From positions 1 through 61,843 of the forward strand of contig NZ_AWGD01000043.1 in the NCBI RefSeq assembly GCF_000495795.1: 61,843 nt of DNA, given 5' to 3'. The notes below the pieces were generated by a model that was not told where the DNA came from, searched no databases, and saw only the letters and a program-made list of their open reading frames with translations. Below, in pieces: positions 8,264 to 16,526 of this stretch. Source of the stretch: Asticcacaulis sp. AC460 (GTDB lineage Bacteria > Pseudomonadota > Alphaproteobacteria > Caulobacterales > Caulobacteraceae). Numbering within the stretch: position 1 is the stretch's first letter; each line of letters starts with the position of its first letter. Position numbers and translations under genes: made by a program.

Positions 8264-9214
8264 TTAGGTTGCATTCGTGGCGAGCCAGGTTATGTAGCCG
8301 CCATAGCCGAGAAGCCCCGCCAGGGCTGGCAGACGGCCGAGGCGCGGCGTGGCGATCGTCAGCAGCCACAGAAGTAGGGCCGCGCCGACCATGACGGGCA
8401 GATCGACCCGCAGGAATGCCGGGGAGACGGGCAGGGGCGACAGGGCAGCGGTAAGGCCCAGGACGGCCAGAATGTTGAACAGATTGCTGCCAATCACGTT
8501 GCCCAGCGCCAGTTCGTTTTGTCCTCTGATGGCACTGATGACGCTCACAGTCAGTTCCGGCAGGGAGGTGCCGACAGCGACCAGGGTCAGGCCGATCACG
8601 GCCTGGGGGACGCCGAACTGGGTGGCGAGGCGGGTAGCGCCGTGCACGAGGGCGTCGGCGCCCATGACCAGGGCCGTCAGGCCGCCGGCGATAAAGACCA
8701 AGGCAAGCGGAATGGCCATTGGTTTGGCCGTTTCCGCCGGCACAGGGGCGGCCTTACGGCCCATCAGAAAGACGACCAGCAGGAAGACTGCGAGGGACTT
8801 TACCATGAGCAGGCCCTCCAGTTGCGTAATGCTCCCGCGCCAGGCGAGTCCGGCGAAGGCCAGGGTTGCCAGCAGCATGACCGTGGCATCGCGGCGGACG
8901 CCAGGCGTCTGCGTTGCTGTCGGACGGATCAGGGCACCTATGGCGGCGATCAGCAGGATGTTGGCGATATTGGAGCCGACAATATTGCCGACCGCTACGT
9001 CCGGTGCGCCGGCCTGCGCGGCGTTCAATGACACGAGCAGCTCCGGCGCCGAGGTTCCGAAGCCGACAAGGGTCAGCCCCACGAGCAGTTTCGGCATGCG
9101 TAAGTGGTCTGCGACCGCGACCGACCCCCTGATCAGGGCGTCACCGCCCAGAAACAGTCCGACAAGCCCACCGCAGAACAAGACCCAGTCGAGGTTTGTG
9201 GTGACGAAGTCCAT
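8264..9214 (-). CDS. Calcium/sodium (CaCA-family) exchanger
   Basis: This 316-residue inner-membrane protein has the two inverted alpha repeats that define the CaCA superfamily: GFGTSAPELLVSLNAA with GNIVGSNIANI, and AVGTSLPELTVSVISA with GNVIGSNLFNI. Length and roughly ten membrane segments match YrbG-like antiporters, which exchange Ca2+ for Na+ or H+. It is first of three co-directional genes and is divergent from an OxyR-like regulator whose probable binding site lies in the shared promoter region, suggesting the regulator controls it. Ion specificity cannot be read from the sequence. Confidence 0.93.
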   Translation of the reverse strand: MDFVTTNLDWVLFCGGLVGLFLGGDALIRGSVAVADHLRMPKLLVGLTLVGFGTSAPELLVSLNAAQAGAPDVAVGNIVGSNIANILLIAAIGALIRPTATQTPGVRRDATVMLLATLAFAGLAWRGSITQLEGLLMVKSLAVFLLVVFLMGRKAAPVPAETAKPMAIPLALVFIAGGLTALVMGADALVHGATRLATQFGVPQAVIGLTLVAVGTSLPELTVSVISAIRGQNELALGNVIGSNLFNILAVLGLTAALSPLPVSPAFLRVDLPVMVGAALLLWLLTIATPRLGRLPALAGLLGYGGYITWLATNAT

Positions 9215-9330
9215 GTGTCCCCTCCAGAACTCCGTCGCCTCGAACGGATTTGAAACTGCGTCGCCCGCGGCCGCAGGTCTTTTTGATAGACGATCTCAGA
9301 TATAAAGAAAAATCGGAATATTCGTTGATA

Positions 9331-9351
9331 CTTATAGTTGTTCTCTATAAG
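9331..9351. promoter_or_regulatory. OxyR-like operator ATAG-N7-CTAT
   Basis: CTTATAG and CTATAAG form a perfect 7-bp inverted repeat with a 7-base spacer, containing ATAG-N7-CTAT, which is the half-site pattern known for OxyR. It lies 9 bases before the start of the LysR-type gene and within the region shared with the exchanger operon. A second half-site 22 bases upstream is not well conserved. Confidence 0.6.
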
Positions 9352-9359
9352 AAGGGCGC

Positions 9360-10262
9360 ATGCCCAGACTTCAGCAACTCCGATATCTGGTCGCCGTGGC
9401 CGATGCGCTGAACTTCAGCCGGGCGGCGGAGGCCTGTCACGTCACCCAGCCGACCTTGAGCATGCAGCTTAAGGAGCTTGAGGGGCGGCTTAACGTCCAG
9501 CTGGTCGAGCGGACGCGGGCCAGGGTTCTCCTGACGCCGGTCGGTGAGGAGATTGCCCGGCGGGCGCGGACAATCCTGGCCGAGGTCGAAGACATTCGCG
9601 ATATCGCGCGGCGGGACGATCCCGCCGGCTTCAAGGGCACGGTGCGGATGGGGGTGGTCCAGACGGTCGGAGCCTATGTGCTGTCGCTGGCCATGCCGAA
9701 GATGCGGGAGGCCTTTCCGGAGTTGCGTATCCATGTCCGCGAGGACCGGCTGGATAACCTGCCGCAGAAGCTGTCCGACGGCACGCATGATGTGTTGCTG
9801 ATGCCCGACGATGCGGTCCATCCGGACTTTGAGCGGGTGCGGCTGATGCGCGAACCGCTGCATCTGGTGCTGCCGTCCGATCATCGTCTGGCCGGGATGG
9901 CGGCCATCGATCCGGCGCAGTTGCGCGGCGAGAGCCTGTTGTCGATGGATCGCGGGACGCGCCTGCACGATCAGGTTGCGCGGCTATGCGCCGATGTCGG
10001 CGCGGTCGATGTTCAGGATTATGCCGGGACGACGCTGGATACGCTGCGGCAGATGGTGGCGGCGGGGATGGGCCTGGCCTTGTTGCCGGCCTTGTATGTG
10101 CGGTCAGATGTGCTGCGGGAAAAACTGGTGGTGGCGAGGCCGTTGACGCACGCGGCGCCGGTGCGGGAATTGACGCTTGCCTGGCGGACAAGCTCGCCGC
10201 GCCAGGCCGTTTTCCAGGCTTTAGCCGAGACGATCGGCACAAGCCTCGCGCCATGGGAATAG
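9360..10262 (+). CDS. OxyR-like LysR-family regulator lacking the peroxidatic cysteine
   Basis: The 300-residue protein has an N-terminal winged helix (LNFSRAAEACHVTQPTLSMQ) and an OxyR-like effector domain. Motifs such as LRYLVAVADALNFSRAAEAC, KLSDGTHDVLLMP and LLPALYV follow OxyR closely. In E. coli OxyR, Cys199 and Cys208 form the redox switch; here the matching segment reads RGTRLHDQVARLC, so Arg201 replaces Cys199 while Cys210 keeps the second position. The protein therefore probably does not sense peroxide by the classical disulfide. It is divergent from the cation exchanger operon and has an OxyR-type box just before its start, suggesting autoregulation and control of the exchanger. 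Confidence 0.88.
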   Translation: MPRLQQLRYLVAVADALNFSRAAEACHVTQPTLSMQLKELEGRLNVQLVERTRARVLLTPVGEEIARRARTILAEVEDIRDIARRDDPAGFKGTVRMGVVQTVGAYVLSLAMPKMREAFPELRIHVREDRLDNLPQKLSDGTHDVLLMPDDAVHPDFERVRLMREPLHLVLPSDHRLAGMAAIDPAQLRGESLLSMDRGTRLHDQVARLCADVGAVDVQDYAGTTLDTLRQMVAAGMGLALLPALYVRSDVLREKLVVARPLTHAAPVRELTLAWRTSSPRQAVFQALAETIGTSLAPWE

Positions 10263-10325
10263 GGTTGGTCTTTGATTTTGGAGCAATTGGCTTTGGCTGG
10301 AAACACGCCGTCGCGGCTTGTAAGA

Positions 10326-10375
10326 TACCCCTCCACCGCTTCGCGGTCCCCCTCCCCATAAAATGGGGAGGAGAA
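10326..10375. repeat. Intergenic hairpin repeat, family A (copy 2)
   Basis: It has two consecutive hairpins: ACCGC-ttc-GCGGT and CCTCCCCAT-aaa-ATGGGGAGG. It lies between convergent genes (LysR-type regulator and nhaA), so it may also act as a bidirectional terminator. Compare the copy at 20691, where the second stem pairs C-G instead of T-A. Confidence 0.7.
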
Positions 10376-10403
10376 GTAAGGACGATCTCAAAGTCCTATC
10401 GCT

Positions 10404-11612
10404 TTAGTCGTCTGACGCCTCGGAAGAGGAGGGGGGCACCGGCTGGGTGGCGGAGGCCGACAACAGGGCGTAACCGATCAGACCGGATAGCAGGGATCCG
10501 GCCAGCACGCCGATCTTGACCGAGTCCTGAGCCTCCGGGTGGGTCGGAAACGCCAGGAGCCCAATGAACAGGCTCATGGTAAAGCCGATGCCGGTGACAA
10601 CCGAAACGCCGTAGAGCTGAAACCAGCTGGTGTTGTCCGGCAGGCGCGCCAGGCGCAGCTTGATGGCCAGCCATGAGGCCGAAAATACGCCCAGTTGTTT
10701 GCCGAGAAACAGGCCCAGGGCGATCCCCAGGGGAATGGGGGCCAGCAAGGCGGCGGGGGTAAAGCCGGCCAGGGAGACACCGGCATTGGCAAAGCCGAAG
10801 ATCGGCACGATCAGGAAGGCCACCGGCTTATGCAGGGCATGTTCCAGGCGGATCAGGGGGGAATGGTGGTCGTCGCCCCCCTCCTTGTGATGCGTGTGCA
10901 GGGGGATGAGCAGGGCGACCGCGACACCGGCGAGGGTGGCGTGGATGCCGGATTTCAGCACGAAGAACCAGATGATCACGCCGACGGCGAGATAGAGCCA
11001 TAGGGTTTTGACCTTCAGGCGGTTGAACAGCCACAGAAGGCAGAGCCCGGCGACGGCGGCCGCCAGCCAGAGCAGGGACAGGCCCGACGTATAGAAGATG
11101 GCGATGACGATCACGGCGACCAGGTCGTCGATAATGGCGAGGGCGGTGAGAAAGACTTTCAAAGCCGGGGGTACGCGTGAGCCCAGCAGGGCCAGGACGC
11201 CGAGCGCGAAGGCTATGTCGGTGGCCGTCGGGATGGCCCAGCCGCGCAGGGTTTGCGGTGTTGTCTGATTGCACAGCACATAGATGACCGCGGGAACGAT
11301 CACGCCGCCCGCCGCCGCTATTCCCGGCAAGGCGCGGCGCGGCCAGTCGGAAAGCTGGCCCGTCAGCATCTCGCGTTTGATTTCCAGCCCGACCAGCAGG
11401 AAAAACAGCGCCATCAGGGCGTCGTTGATCCAGTGCAGGACGCTCAGGCCGGCTAGCTTATGGTGCAGGGTGTGGAAATAGGTTTCCGATAGCGGCGAGT
11501 TGGCGACGATCAGGGCCAGGACGGCGGCCAGGATCAGGACGAGGCCGCCGGAGACATTGCTGTTGACGAAGGCGTGGAACAGGGAAACGCGCGGTGGTGC
11601 TTTCGTCGACAT
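10404..11612 (-). CDS. nhaA: Na+/H+ antiporter NhaA
   Basis: The 402-residue inner-membrane protein matches NhaA over its full length. It exchanges two protons for one Na+ to keep sodium and pH balance. The ion-binding Asp pair is present in [16 protein letters not shown] (residues about 162-163, equal to E. coli Asp163/Asp164), as is Asp132 in [16 protein letters not shown]. The pH-sensor-side segment [14 protein letters not shown] is also conserved. It stands alone, convergent with the OxyR-like gene across a hairpin repeat. The last 15 residues are polar and variable, as usual. Confidence 0.97.
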   Translation of the reverse strand: MSTKAPPRVSLFHAFVNSNVSGGLVLILAAVLALIVANSPLSETYFHTLHHKLAGLSVLHWINDALMALFFLLVGLEIKREMLTGQLSDWPRRALPGIAAAGGVIVPAVIYVLCNQTTPQTLRGWAIPTATDIAFALGVLALLGSRVPPALKVFLTALAIIDDLVAVIVIAIFYTSGLSLLWLAAAVAGLCLLWLFNRLKVKTLWLYLAVGVIIWFFVLKSGIHATLAGVAVALLIPLHTHHKEGGDDHHSPLIRLEHALHKPVAFLIVPIFGFANAGVSLAGFTPAALLAPIPLGIALGLFLGKQLGVFSASWLAIKLRLARLPDNTSWFQLYGVSVVTGIGFTMSLFIGLLAFPTHPEAQDSVKIGVLAGSLLSGLIGYALLSASATQPVPPSSSEASDD

Positions 11613-11877
11613 GGATCGCCTTGTTCTGAATGGATCAGCGGTAGCGGTACAGCAGCCCCGGACGAGCGCTAAATTGGAAATTTCATGGGGGCTTATAGGA
11701 AAAAACTATAAGAGCATCGGCTGGCAGTGCGGGAGGCGTTGCGTTTGCCGGACGGTTTCCGGGGCGACGGAATTGCGGGGCTTGCACGGATCGCAGAAAA
11801 CGTCTGATGCCTGCGGCGCCTCAAGCCTGTAAAACCCCGTGTAGTTTCTTTGCTGACCGGAGTACACTGGAGATGAT

Positions 11878-12183
11878 ATGCCGAACTTGAAAGCCCGGAC
11901 ACCGAATCCCTTCGCGGGGCTAAGAAACGTTGGCCCCGCCACGCGGAAGGATTTCGCAGTCCTGAGGATCGATAGCCTCCAGGCGCTGGCCGAAAGCGAT
12001 CCGGATGAGCTTTATCGTCGCCTTCAGATCGAAACCGGGACATCGCATGACCCCTGCGTATGGGACGTGTTTGCCGCGGCGATTCATCAGGCCAAAACCG
12101 GAGAGGCCCTGAATTGGTGGGCCTTTACCCCGATACGGAAAGCGCGCCAGCTCAAGGGTGAGTTTCCGGCTTCGCGCGGATAG
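11878..12183 (+). CDS. Helix-hairpin-helix (Cdd1/pathogenicity-locus type) protein
   Basis: The 101-residue protein starts PNLKARTPNPFAGLRNVGPA, where LRNVGPATRKDF is a helix-hairpin-helix motif, followed by DPDELYRRLQIETG and DPCVWDVFAAAIHQA. These are features of the Cdd1 (pathogenicity locus) family, small putative DNA-binding proteins of unknown role often annotated as mitomycin-resistance related. The Trp-Trp pair and the ending WAFTPIRKARQ are typical of the family. The start follows GGAGATGAT, a reasonable ribosome site. The hypothetical gene six bases downstream is probably co-transcribed. Confidence 0.82.
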   Translation: MPNLKARTPNPFAGLRNVGPATRKDFAVLRIDSLQALAESDPDELYRRLQIETGTSHDPCVWDVFAAAIHQAKTGEALNWWAFTPIRKARQLKGEFPASRG

Positions 12184-12189
12184 GGCCGA

Positions 12190-12441
12190 ATGTTTCTTGC
12201 CGATGCAGCCAAAATGATGACGCCAGCCTATCTGGCGATTCTGTCGAAGGGTTATGATGTCCTGATCAAGGGCGATGTGATGATCGCGCAGTGTGGAGAC
12301 AGACGCTTTGCAGCCGATGGTCCGGTCGCGCTCCTGGGCCTGATCTCGATGATCGAGATTCGTGGAGAAGCCTGGGAGGCGACGGACGAGGAAATCGATC
12401 GTTTCGTCGCTATGTGTGAGCCGTCGTCGGGTGAAAGATGA
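12190..12441 (+). CDS. Hypothetical protein, 83 residues
   Basis: I do not recognise this small, slightly acidic soluble protein. It begins MFLADAAKMMTPAYLAILSK, has a strand-rich middle (GYDVLIKGDVMIAQCGDRRF) and a short helical end with EATDEEIDRFVAMCEPSS. The middle GD/AADGPVALLGLISM pattern could be a small alpha/beta fold. Its start lies six bases after the stop of the helix-hairpin-helix gene, so the two are probably one operon. Codon use is like the neighbours. Confidence 0.65.
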   Translation: MFLADAAKMMTPAYLAILSKGYDVLIKGDVMIAQCGDRRFAADGPVALLGLISMIEIRGEAWEATDEEIDRFVAMCEPSSGER

Positions 12442-12488
12442 CGCTGCTACTTATACCAAAGGCGTTGATTTTGACTCTTAAGTGAAGA

Positions 12489-12533
12489 GCCCCGCCCGGC
12501 GCTTCGCGCCACCCTCCCCGTAAACGGGGTGGG
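12489..12533. repeat. Intergenic hairpin repeat, family A (copy 3)
   Basis: It has two hairpins, GGCGC-ttc-GCGCC and CCCCGT-aa-ACGGGG, between convergent genes. Both stems differ in sequence from other copies but keep pairing. Confidence 0.65.
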
Positions 12534-12580
12534 CAAAGAAAGGTCAAGTTTAACTACCTGTGGTGCCATTCCCTAGCCGG

Positions 12581-13444
12581 TTAAGCGGAGAGGTGCGGCA
12601 GCAGCCAGTCGCGGAAGGCAGCGATCGCCGGGTGCTGGCTCAGCTCCGAGCGGTAGACCAGGGCGTAGAAGCGGCCGCTCGGGGCATGGCAGTCGGAGAT
12701 GCTCTGTAAGGTTCCGGCGTGCAGGTCGGCCTGCGCCAGGCGCTGGCGCGTCCAAATCACCCCAAGGCCCTTGCGGGCGGCGGATAGTAACAGCGCGGCG
12801 TCGTTGATCTCCAAACCCTCGGGACGTGGCAGGCGCAGTTTGCCCAGGCGCGCCGGCCAGGCTGTATCGGTGTGGCGAAGCATGGAGTGCGGGGGCCAGT
12901 TTGTCGGATCGGAGCCGTGGCGTGAAATCCAGTCGGGTGCTGCGACCGCCAGGTGGGTTTCCTCCGGCGAGCGATGCACGCTCAGGCCGGCTTCGTCGAA
13001 GGCGCCGTAGCGCACCGCCACCACCGGAAGGGCCGGCGGCAGGCTCATCATCGCGTACTGGGTCTGGATCGACAGGCGGATATGCGGGTGCCGGTCGTGG
13101 AACGCCGCCAGGTTGGGCAGGATCAGGCTTTCGGCGATTGACGGCAGGGTCAGGAGGGTAAGCGGGGTTTCGCGGTCGGGTTGGGTATCGTGGGACAGGG
13201 CTTCGTAGAGCGCCTGCATCGGAGCGCCCAGGCGGCTTTGGAGGTCTCGGCCTTCGGGGGTGAGGGTTACTTGAGGACCGTGTCGTGTGAAGAGCGGGGC
13301 GCCGTACCAGTGGGTCAGGGTCTGGATATGCCGGCTGATCGCGCCCGGAGTCAGGTGGCGTTCCGCTGCGGCGCGGCTGAAGCTGTTCAGGCGGGCGGCG
13401 GCTTCGAAGGCCTGGAGCACGGCCAGGGGCGGGAGGTGTTTCAT
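12581..13444 (-). CDS. LysR-family regulator (GcvA-like)
   Basis: The 287-residue regulator has an N-terminal winged helix (LNSFSRAAAERHLTPGAISRHI) of the GcvA/AmpR type and a LysR substrate-binding domain (TLLTLPSIAESLILPNLAAF, ending in YRSELSQHPAIAAFRDWL). It is divergent from the PLP-dependent decarboxylase at 13624, so that gene is the natural target, following the common LysR arrangement. The start is 13444. A family A hairpin repeat sits in the shared promoter region but next to the decarboxylase side. The effector is unknown. Confidence 0.9.
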   Translation of the reverse strand: MKHLPPLAVLQAFEAAARLNSFSRAAAERHLTPGAISRHIQTLTHWYGAPLFTRHGPQVTLTPEGRDLQSRLGAPMQALYEALSHDTQPDRETPLTLLTLPSIAESLILPNLAAFHDRHPHIRLSIQTQYAMMSLPPALPVVAVRYGAFDEAGLSVHRSPEETHLAVAAPDWISRHGSDPTNWPPHSMLRHTDTAWPARLGKLRLPRPEGLEINDAALLLSAARKGLGVIWTRQRLAQADLHAGTLQSISDCHAPSGRFYALVYRSELSQHPAIAAFRDWLLPHLSA

Positions 13445-13541
13445 ATTGTGTTATGCTCAAAATGATGTGGCGGAATTGTCGTTTTATATTGATGATTTTG
13501 CAATGTATTTCGGAAGCTGTGGCGTGGCGGAAGGGGAGGTA

Positions 13542-13591
13542 TACCCCTCCGCCGGCTTCGCCGGCACCTCCCCACTTCGTGGAGAGGAGGG
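13542..13591. repeat. Intergenic hairpin repeat, family A (copy 4)
   Basis: It has the hairpins GCCGGC-ttc-GCCGGC and CCTCCCCAC-ttc-GTGGAGAGG. A 48-base core is identical to the copy at 17754, 4.2 kb away. It lies between divergent genes, so here it cannot be a simple terminator for both. Confidence 0.72.
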
Positions 13592-13623
13592 AGTCTGAAT
13601 ACCCCGTTTGCGATACTCGAAAG

Positions 13624-14982
13624 ATGGATATGAACGACGAATTGGTTTTGATGCAGGCGGCAGACAGGGCTGCGGTGGAGTATGTTGCGAGCGTGGGGAC
13701 GCGGAGGGTGTTTCCCGATGCTGAGGCGTTACGGCTGCTTGATGGGTTTGATGAGGCCTTGCCGCAATCGGGTGTCGATGCCGTTGAGGTGATCGCGCAG
13801 CTCGATCGGCTGGGGTCGCCCAATACCGTCGTCAGCAACGGACCCAACTATTTCGGTTTTGTGCTGGGGGCGGCCTTGCCCGTGGCGGCCGCGGCTGACC
13901 GGTTGGCGTTGGCGTGGGATCAGTGCGCCTCGTCGTGGGACGGGTCGCCCGTCGCCGACACGCTGGAGCGGACCGCGGCGCGGTGGCTGCTTGAGATTTT
14001 GGATTTACCGCGTGAGAGTTCGGTCGGCTTCGGGACCAGCGCCACGGCCTGTTCGCTGGCCTGTCTGACGGCGGCGCGGCGTGAGCTGTTGCGGCGCAAG
14101 GGGTGGGATTTCGACGCCCAGGGTCTGGAAGGCGCGCCCAGGGTGCGGATCGTCGTGTCGCAGGCCATTCATATCACGCTGAAGCGCACGGCGCGGGTCT
14201 TGGGGTTCGGGATGGACCATGTCGTCTTCGCGCCATGCGACGGCGAGGCGCGGGTCGACCCGGCGCGGATGCCGGCTTTGGACGACATGACCATCCTGTG
14301 TCTGCAGGCCGGTGAGGTCAATACCGGCGAGTTTGATCCTTTCGCGGAGATCATTCCGGCGGCGAAGGCGGCCGGAGCGTGGGTGCATGTCGACGGCGCC
14401 TTCGGTTTGTGGGCGCGGGCCGGATCGGATCGGGGGAGGACTGAGGGGATCGAATTGGCCGACAGTTGGACGACCGACGGGCACAAGTGGCTCAATACGC
14501 CCTATGACGGCGCCATGGCGATCTGCCGTGACGGGCGGGTTTTGGCCGACGCCATGCAAAGCGATGCGCCCTATGTGCCGGCGGTGTGGGATGCGCAGAA
14601 GAACCTGACGCTTGAGTTTTCGCGGCGGGCGCGCGGGATCGCCATCTGGGCCGCCTTGAAAGGGTTAGGGCGCGACGGTGTGCGTGAGATGGTGGATCGT
14701 CACTGCCGTCTGGCGCGGCGGATTGCCGAGGGCGCCCAGGCTGCTGGGCTCGAGGTGTTGAACCGGGTGGTGTTGAACCAGGTGTTGGTTCGCGCGGGCG
14801 ATGACCAGCGGACCCAGGCGGTCACGGCCTATGTCCAGGCGTCGGGGCGGGCGTGGTTCGGGCCGGCGGTATGGGAAGGGCGGCCAGCCTTCCGGATCAG
14901 TGTGTCGTCGTGGCGGACCGGGGAGGCTGAGGCGGATCGGTTGATCGCGTTGTTGGAAGCGGCGTTAAGGGAGGTGGGGTGA
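13624..14982 (+). CDS. PLP-dependent decarboxylase/aminotransferase-fold enzyme
   Basis: The roughly 452-residue cytoplasmic enzyme belongs to the group II amino-acid decarboxylase family (fold type I). Visible motifs are NGPNYFGFVLGAALPVAA, GFGTSATACSLACLTAARRE, HVDGAFGLWA (PLP-ring Asp and Ala) and the Schiff-base Lys in TTDGHKWLNTPYDG (about Lys288). Such proteins decarboxylate aromatic or acidic amino acids, but the substrate is not readable. The divergent LysR gene is the likely regulator. The start is uncertain (13624 or 13630): the open frame extends to 13453 but that part is the translated hairpin repeat and was excluded. Confidence 0.88.
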   Translation: MDMNDELVLMQAADRAAVEYVASVGTRRVFPDAEALRLLDGFDEALPQSGVDAVEVIAQLDRLGSPNTVVSNGPNYFGFVLGAALPVAAAADRLALAWDQCASSWDGSPVADTLERTAARWLLEILDLPRESSVGFGTSATACSLACLTAARRELLRRKGWDFDAQGLEGAPRVRIVVSQAIHITLKRTARVLGFGMDHVVFAPCDGEARVDPARMPALDDMTILCLQAGEVNTGEFDPFAEIIPAAKAAGAWVHVDGAFGLWARAGSDRGRTEGIELADSWTTDGHKWLNTPYDGAMAICRDGRVLADAMQSDAPYVPAVWDAQKNLTLEFSRRARGIAIWAALKGLGRDGVREMVDRHCRLARRIAEGAQAAGLEVLNRVVLNQVLVRAGDDQRTQAVTAYVQASGRAWFGPAVWEGRPAFRISVSSWRTGEAEADRLIALLEAALREVG

Positions 14983-15001
14983 ATTGGGGCCTTCTTCCGG
15001 T

Positions 15002-15640
15002 TCAGTCCGCCGCCGCGAAATGCGCCATCTGGTCGGCATGGGCCTTCGCAAAGGCCGGACGGGCGGTCGCGCGCTGCACATAGGCGCGGCAGGCGGGATA
15101 GTTCGCCAGGCCGTCGAAACGGTCGACCAGGCGCAGCACGTCCGCCATCGCGATGTCGGTGACCGAAAACCCGCCGGCCAGCCATTCGCGGCCGGCCAGG
15201 ACCGGCTCCAGGCGCTGGAGCCGCAGGGTCAGGAAGCCGTCCAGCAGCTTCCAGGCGGGCGTGTCGCCGGTCGCGCCGGAAAAGATCATGATGGTCCACG
15301 GCAGGCTGGCCATTTCGACCGAGTTGAGCGCCGCGAACAGCCATTGCGACACCGCGGCACGGCCGCGCCGGTCGGCGGGCATCAGGATTTCGCTGCGTTC
15401 GGCGACGTGCAGCAGCATGGCGCCGGATTCAAACAGCGAGAGGTCGCCGTCGGCCAGCCACGGCACCTGGCCGAAAGGCTGATGCGCGAAATGTTCGGGC
15501 GCGCGGTCGTCGAAGGGTACGCTTTCGACGCGATAGGGTAGGCCGGCCTCTTCCAGCGCCCAGCGCAGCCGCAGGTCGCGGACATAGCCCCGCGGCCCAT
15601 CGGGAACCCAGTCGAAGGTGGTCAGGATCAGATCGGTCAT
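15002..15640 (-). CDS. Glutathione S-transferase family protein
   Basis: The 212-residue protein has an N-terminal thioredoxin-like domain (GPRGYVRDLRLRWALEEAGL, then PFGQVPWLADGDLSLFESGA with the cis-Pro and the glutathione gamma-Glu-binding ES motif) and an all-helical C-terminal domain (LAGREWLAGGFSVTDIAMAD, a conserved N-capping box). It is the third gene of an ArsR-SRPBCC-GST operon; its ATG overlaps the previous stop by four bases. The long open frame extending to 16168 is antisense reading of the SRPBCC gene and was dropped. Substrate unknown. Confidence 0.92.
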   Translation of the reverse strand: MTDLILTTFDWVPDGPRGYVRDLRLRWALEEAGLPYRVESVPFDDRAPEHFAHQPFGQVPWLADGDLSLFESGAMLLHVAERSEILMPADRRGRAAVSQWLFAALNSVEMASLPWTIMIFSGATGDTPAWKLLDGFLTLRLQRLEPVLAGREWLAGGFSVTDIAMADVLRLVDRFDGLANYPACRAYVQRATARPAFAKAHADQMAHFAAAD

Positions 15641-16077
15641 GAGGTCTCTCCGAGATATACCGGCAGTTTGTCGAGCAGGCCGCTCCAGCCGCGTTCGTGG
15701 CTTTCGCACGCCGCTTCGTCGGGAAGCTGTTCGTGGCGCAGGGTCAGTTCGGTGCCTTCGTCGGTCGGCTCCAGCAGGAAGGTCACCAGGGACTCGCGTT
15801 CGGGCATGCCCGGCCATTCCCAGGTGAAGACCAGCTTCCGGTCGGGGACGACTTCGCGGTAGACCCCTGTGGGGTTGTGCTCGGTGCCGTTCAGCAGGCG
15901 AAAGACGATGCTGAAGCGGCCGCCCGGCCGGACATCGGCCTGGGCGCGCAAGGTCGGGCCGGCATCGGGGCCCCACCAGTGCAGCATCTGGCCCGGCTCG
16001 GTGATGGCGGCATAGACCCGGGCGGGCGAGGCCTTGATCCGGCGGACGATGGTCACGCTGGGCAGGGTGGGCGTCAT
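15637..16077 (-). CDS. SRPBCC (AHSA1-like) domain protein
   Basis: The 146-residue protein is a START/AHSA1-type helix-grip domain: VTIVRRIKASPARVYAAITE at the start, WWGPDAGPTLRAQADVRPGG in the middle and ERGWSGLLDKLPVYL at the end. Such proteins bind hydrophobic ligands. It overlaps the ArsR gene before it (16074-16077) and the GST gene after it (15637-15640) by four bases each, so translation of all three is likely coupled. ArsR-SRPBCC pairs are common and the regulator normally represses its partner. Confidence 0.93.
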   Translation of the reverse strand: MTPTLPSVTIVRRIKASPARVYAAITEPGQMLHWWGPDAGPTLRAQADVRPGGRFSIVFRLLNGTEHNPTGVYREVVPDRKLVFTWEWPGMPERESLVTFLLEPTDEGTELTLRHEQLPDEAACESHERGWSGLLDKLPVYLGETS

Positions 16078-16412
16078 GGCGTCTTATCCTCTTCGACAAA
16101 GGCGGTGAGACGGTCCAGGCTGACCGTCCACAGGCTTTCGTAGCGTTCGAGCCATTGCATGGCCTCACGCATCGGGCCGGGCGACAGGGACACCGATACA
16201 GTGCGGCCGGTCTTGGTGCGGGTGATCAGTCCGGCGTCGGACAGAACATCGAGGTGCTTCATCAGGCCCGGCAGTTTGAGGGACGCCGGGCGCGCCAGTT
16301 CGGTCACCGACAGGCCGGGTTCCGACTTCAGCCGCAGTAGCAGGTCGCGCCGCGTGGGGTCGGCAAGCGCGAAGAAGGTCCGGTCCATTGCTGAGGCTTG
16401 ATACTTCACCAT
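16074..16412 (-). CDS. ArsR-family winged-helix repressor
   Basis: The 112-residue repressor begins MVKYQASAMDRTFFALADPT, followed by RRDLLLRLKSEPGLSVTELA and a recognition helix region SLKLPGLMKHLDVLSDAGLI. No metal-binding cysteine cluster is present, so it is the organic-ligand or unknown-effector branch of ArsR that accompanies SRPBCC proteins. I chose start 16412 by family consensus (MVKYQA); the frame extends to 16448. An inverted repeat, ATACTTC/GAAGTAT, straddles the start codon and probably serves autorepression. Confidence 0.9.
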   Translation of the reverse strand: MVKYQASAMDRTFFALADPTRRDLLLRLKSEPGLSVTELARPASLKLPGLMKHLDVLSDAGLITRTKTGRTVSVSLSPGPMREAMQWLERYESLWTVSLDRLTAFVEEDKTP

Positions 16413-16424
16413 GTAGCGAAGTAT
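16401..16424. promoter_or_regulatory. Candidate ArsR operator over the start codon
   Basis: ATACTTC (16401-16407) and GAAGTAT (16418-16424) form a perfect 7-bp inverted repeat with a 10-base spacer. It includes the start codon of the ArsR gene. Part of the left arm is coding, so the role is a prediction. Confidence 0.42.
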
Positions 16425-16526
16425 TGCATCGCGCTGCGGCGGAGTCAAGCCGGGGTAGCCTTGACCGGATGCCGGGGGCGGGATTATCGCTTACAGACGA
16501 CGCAGTCGAAGGGAAGGGCCTGTACC

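Noticed and set aside
13453..13623. N-terminal extension of the PLP enzyme (57 codons)
   Set aside because: The added peptide is the translated hairpin repeat; the same peptide (TPPPASPAPPHFVERR) appears at 17754 outside any gene.
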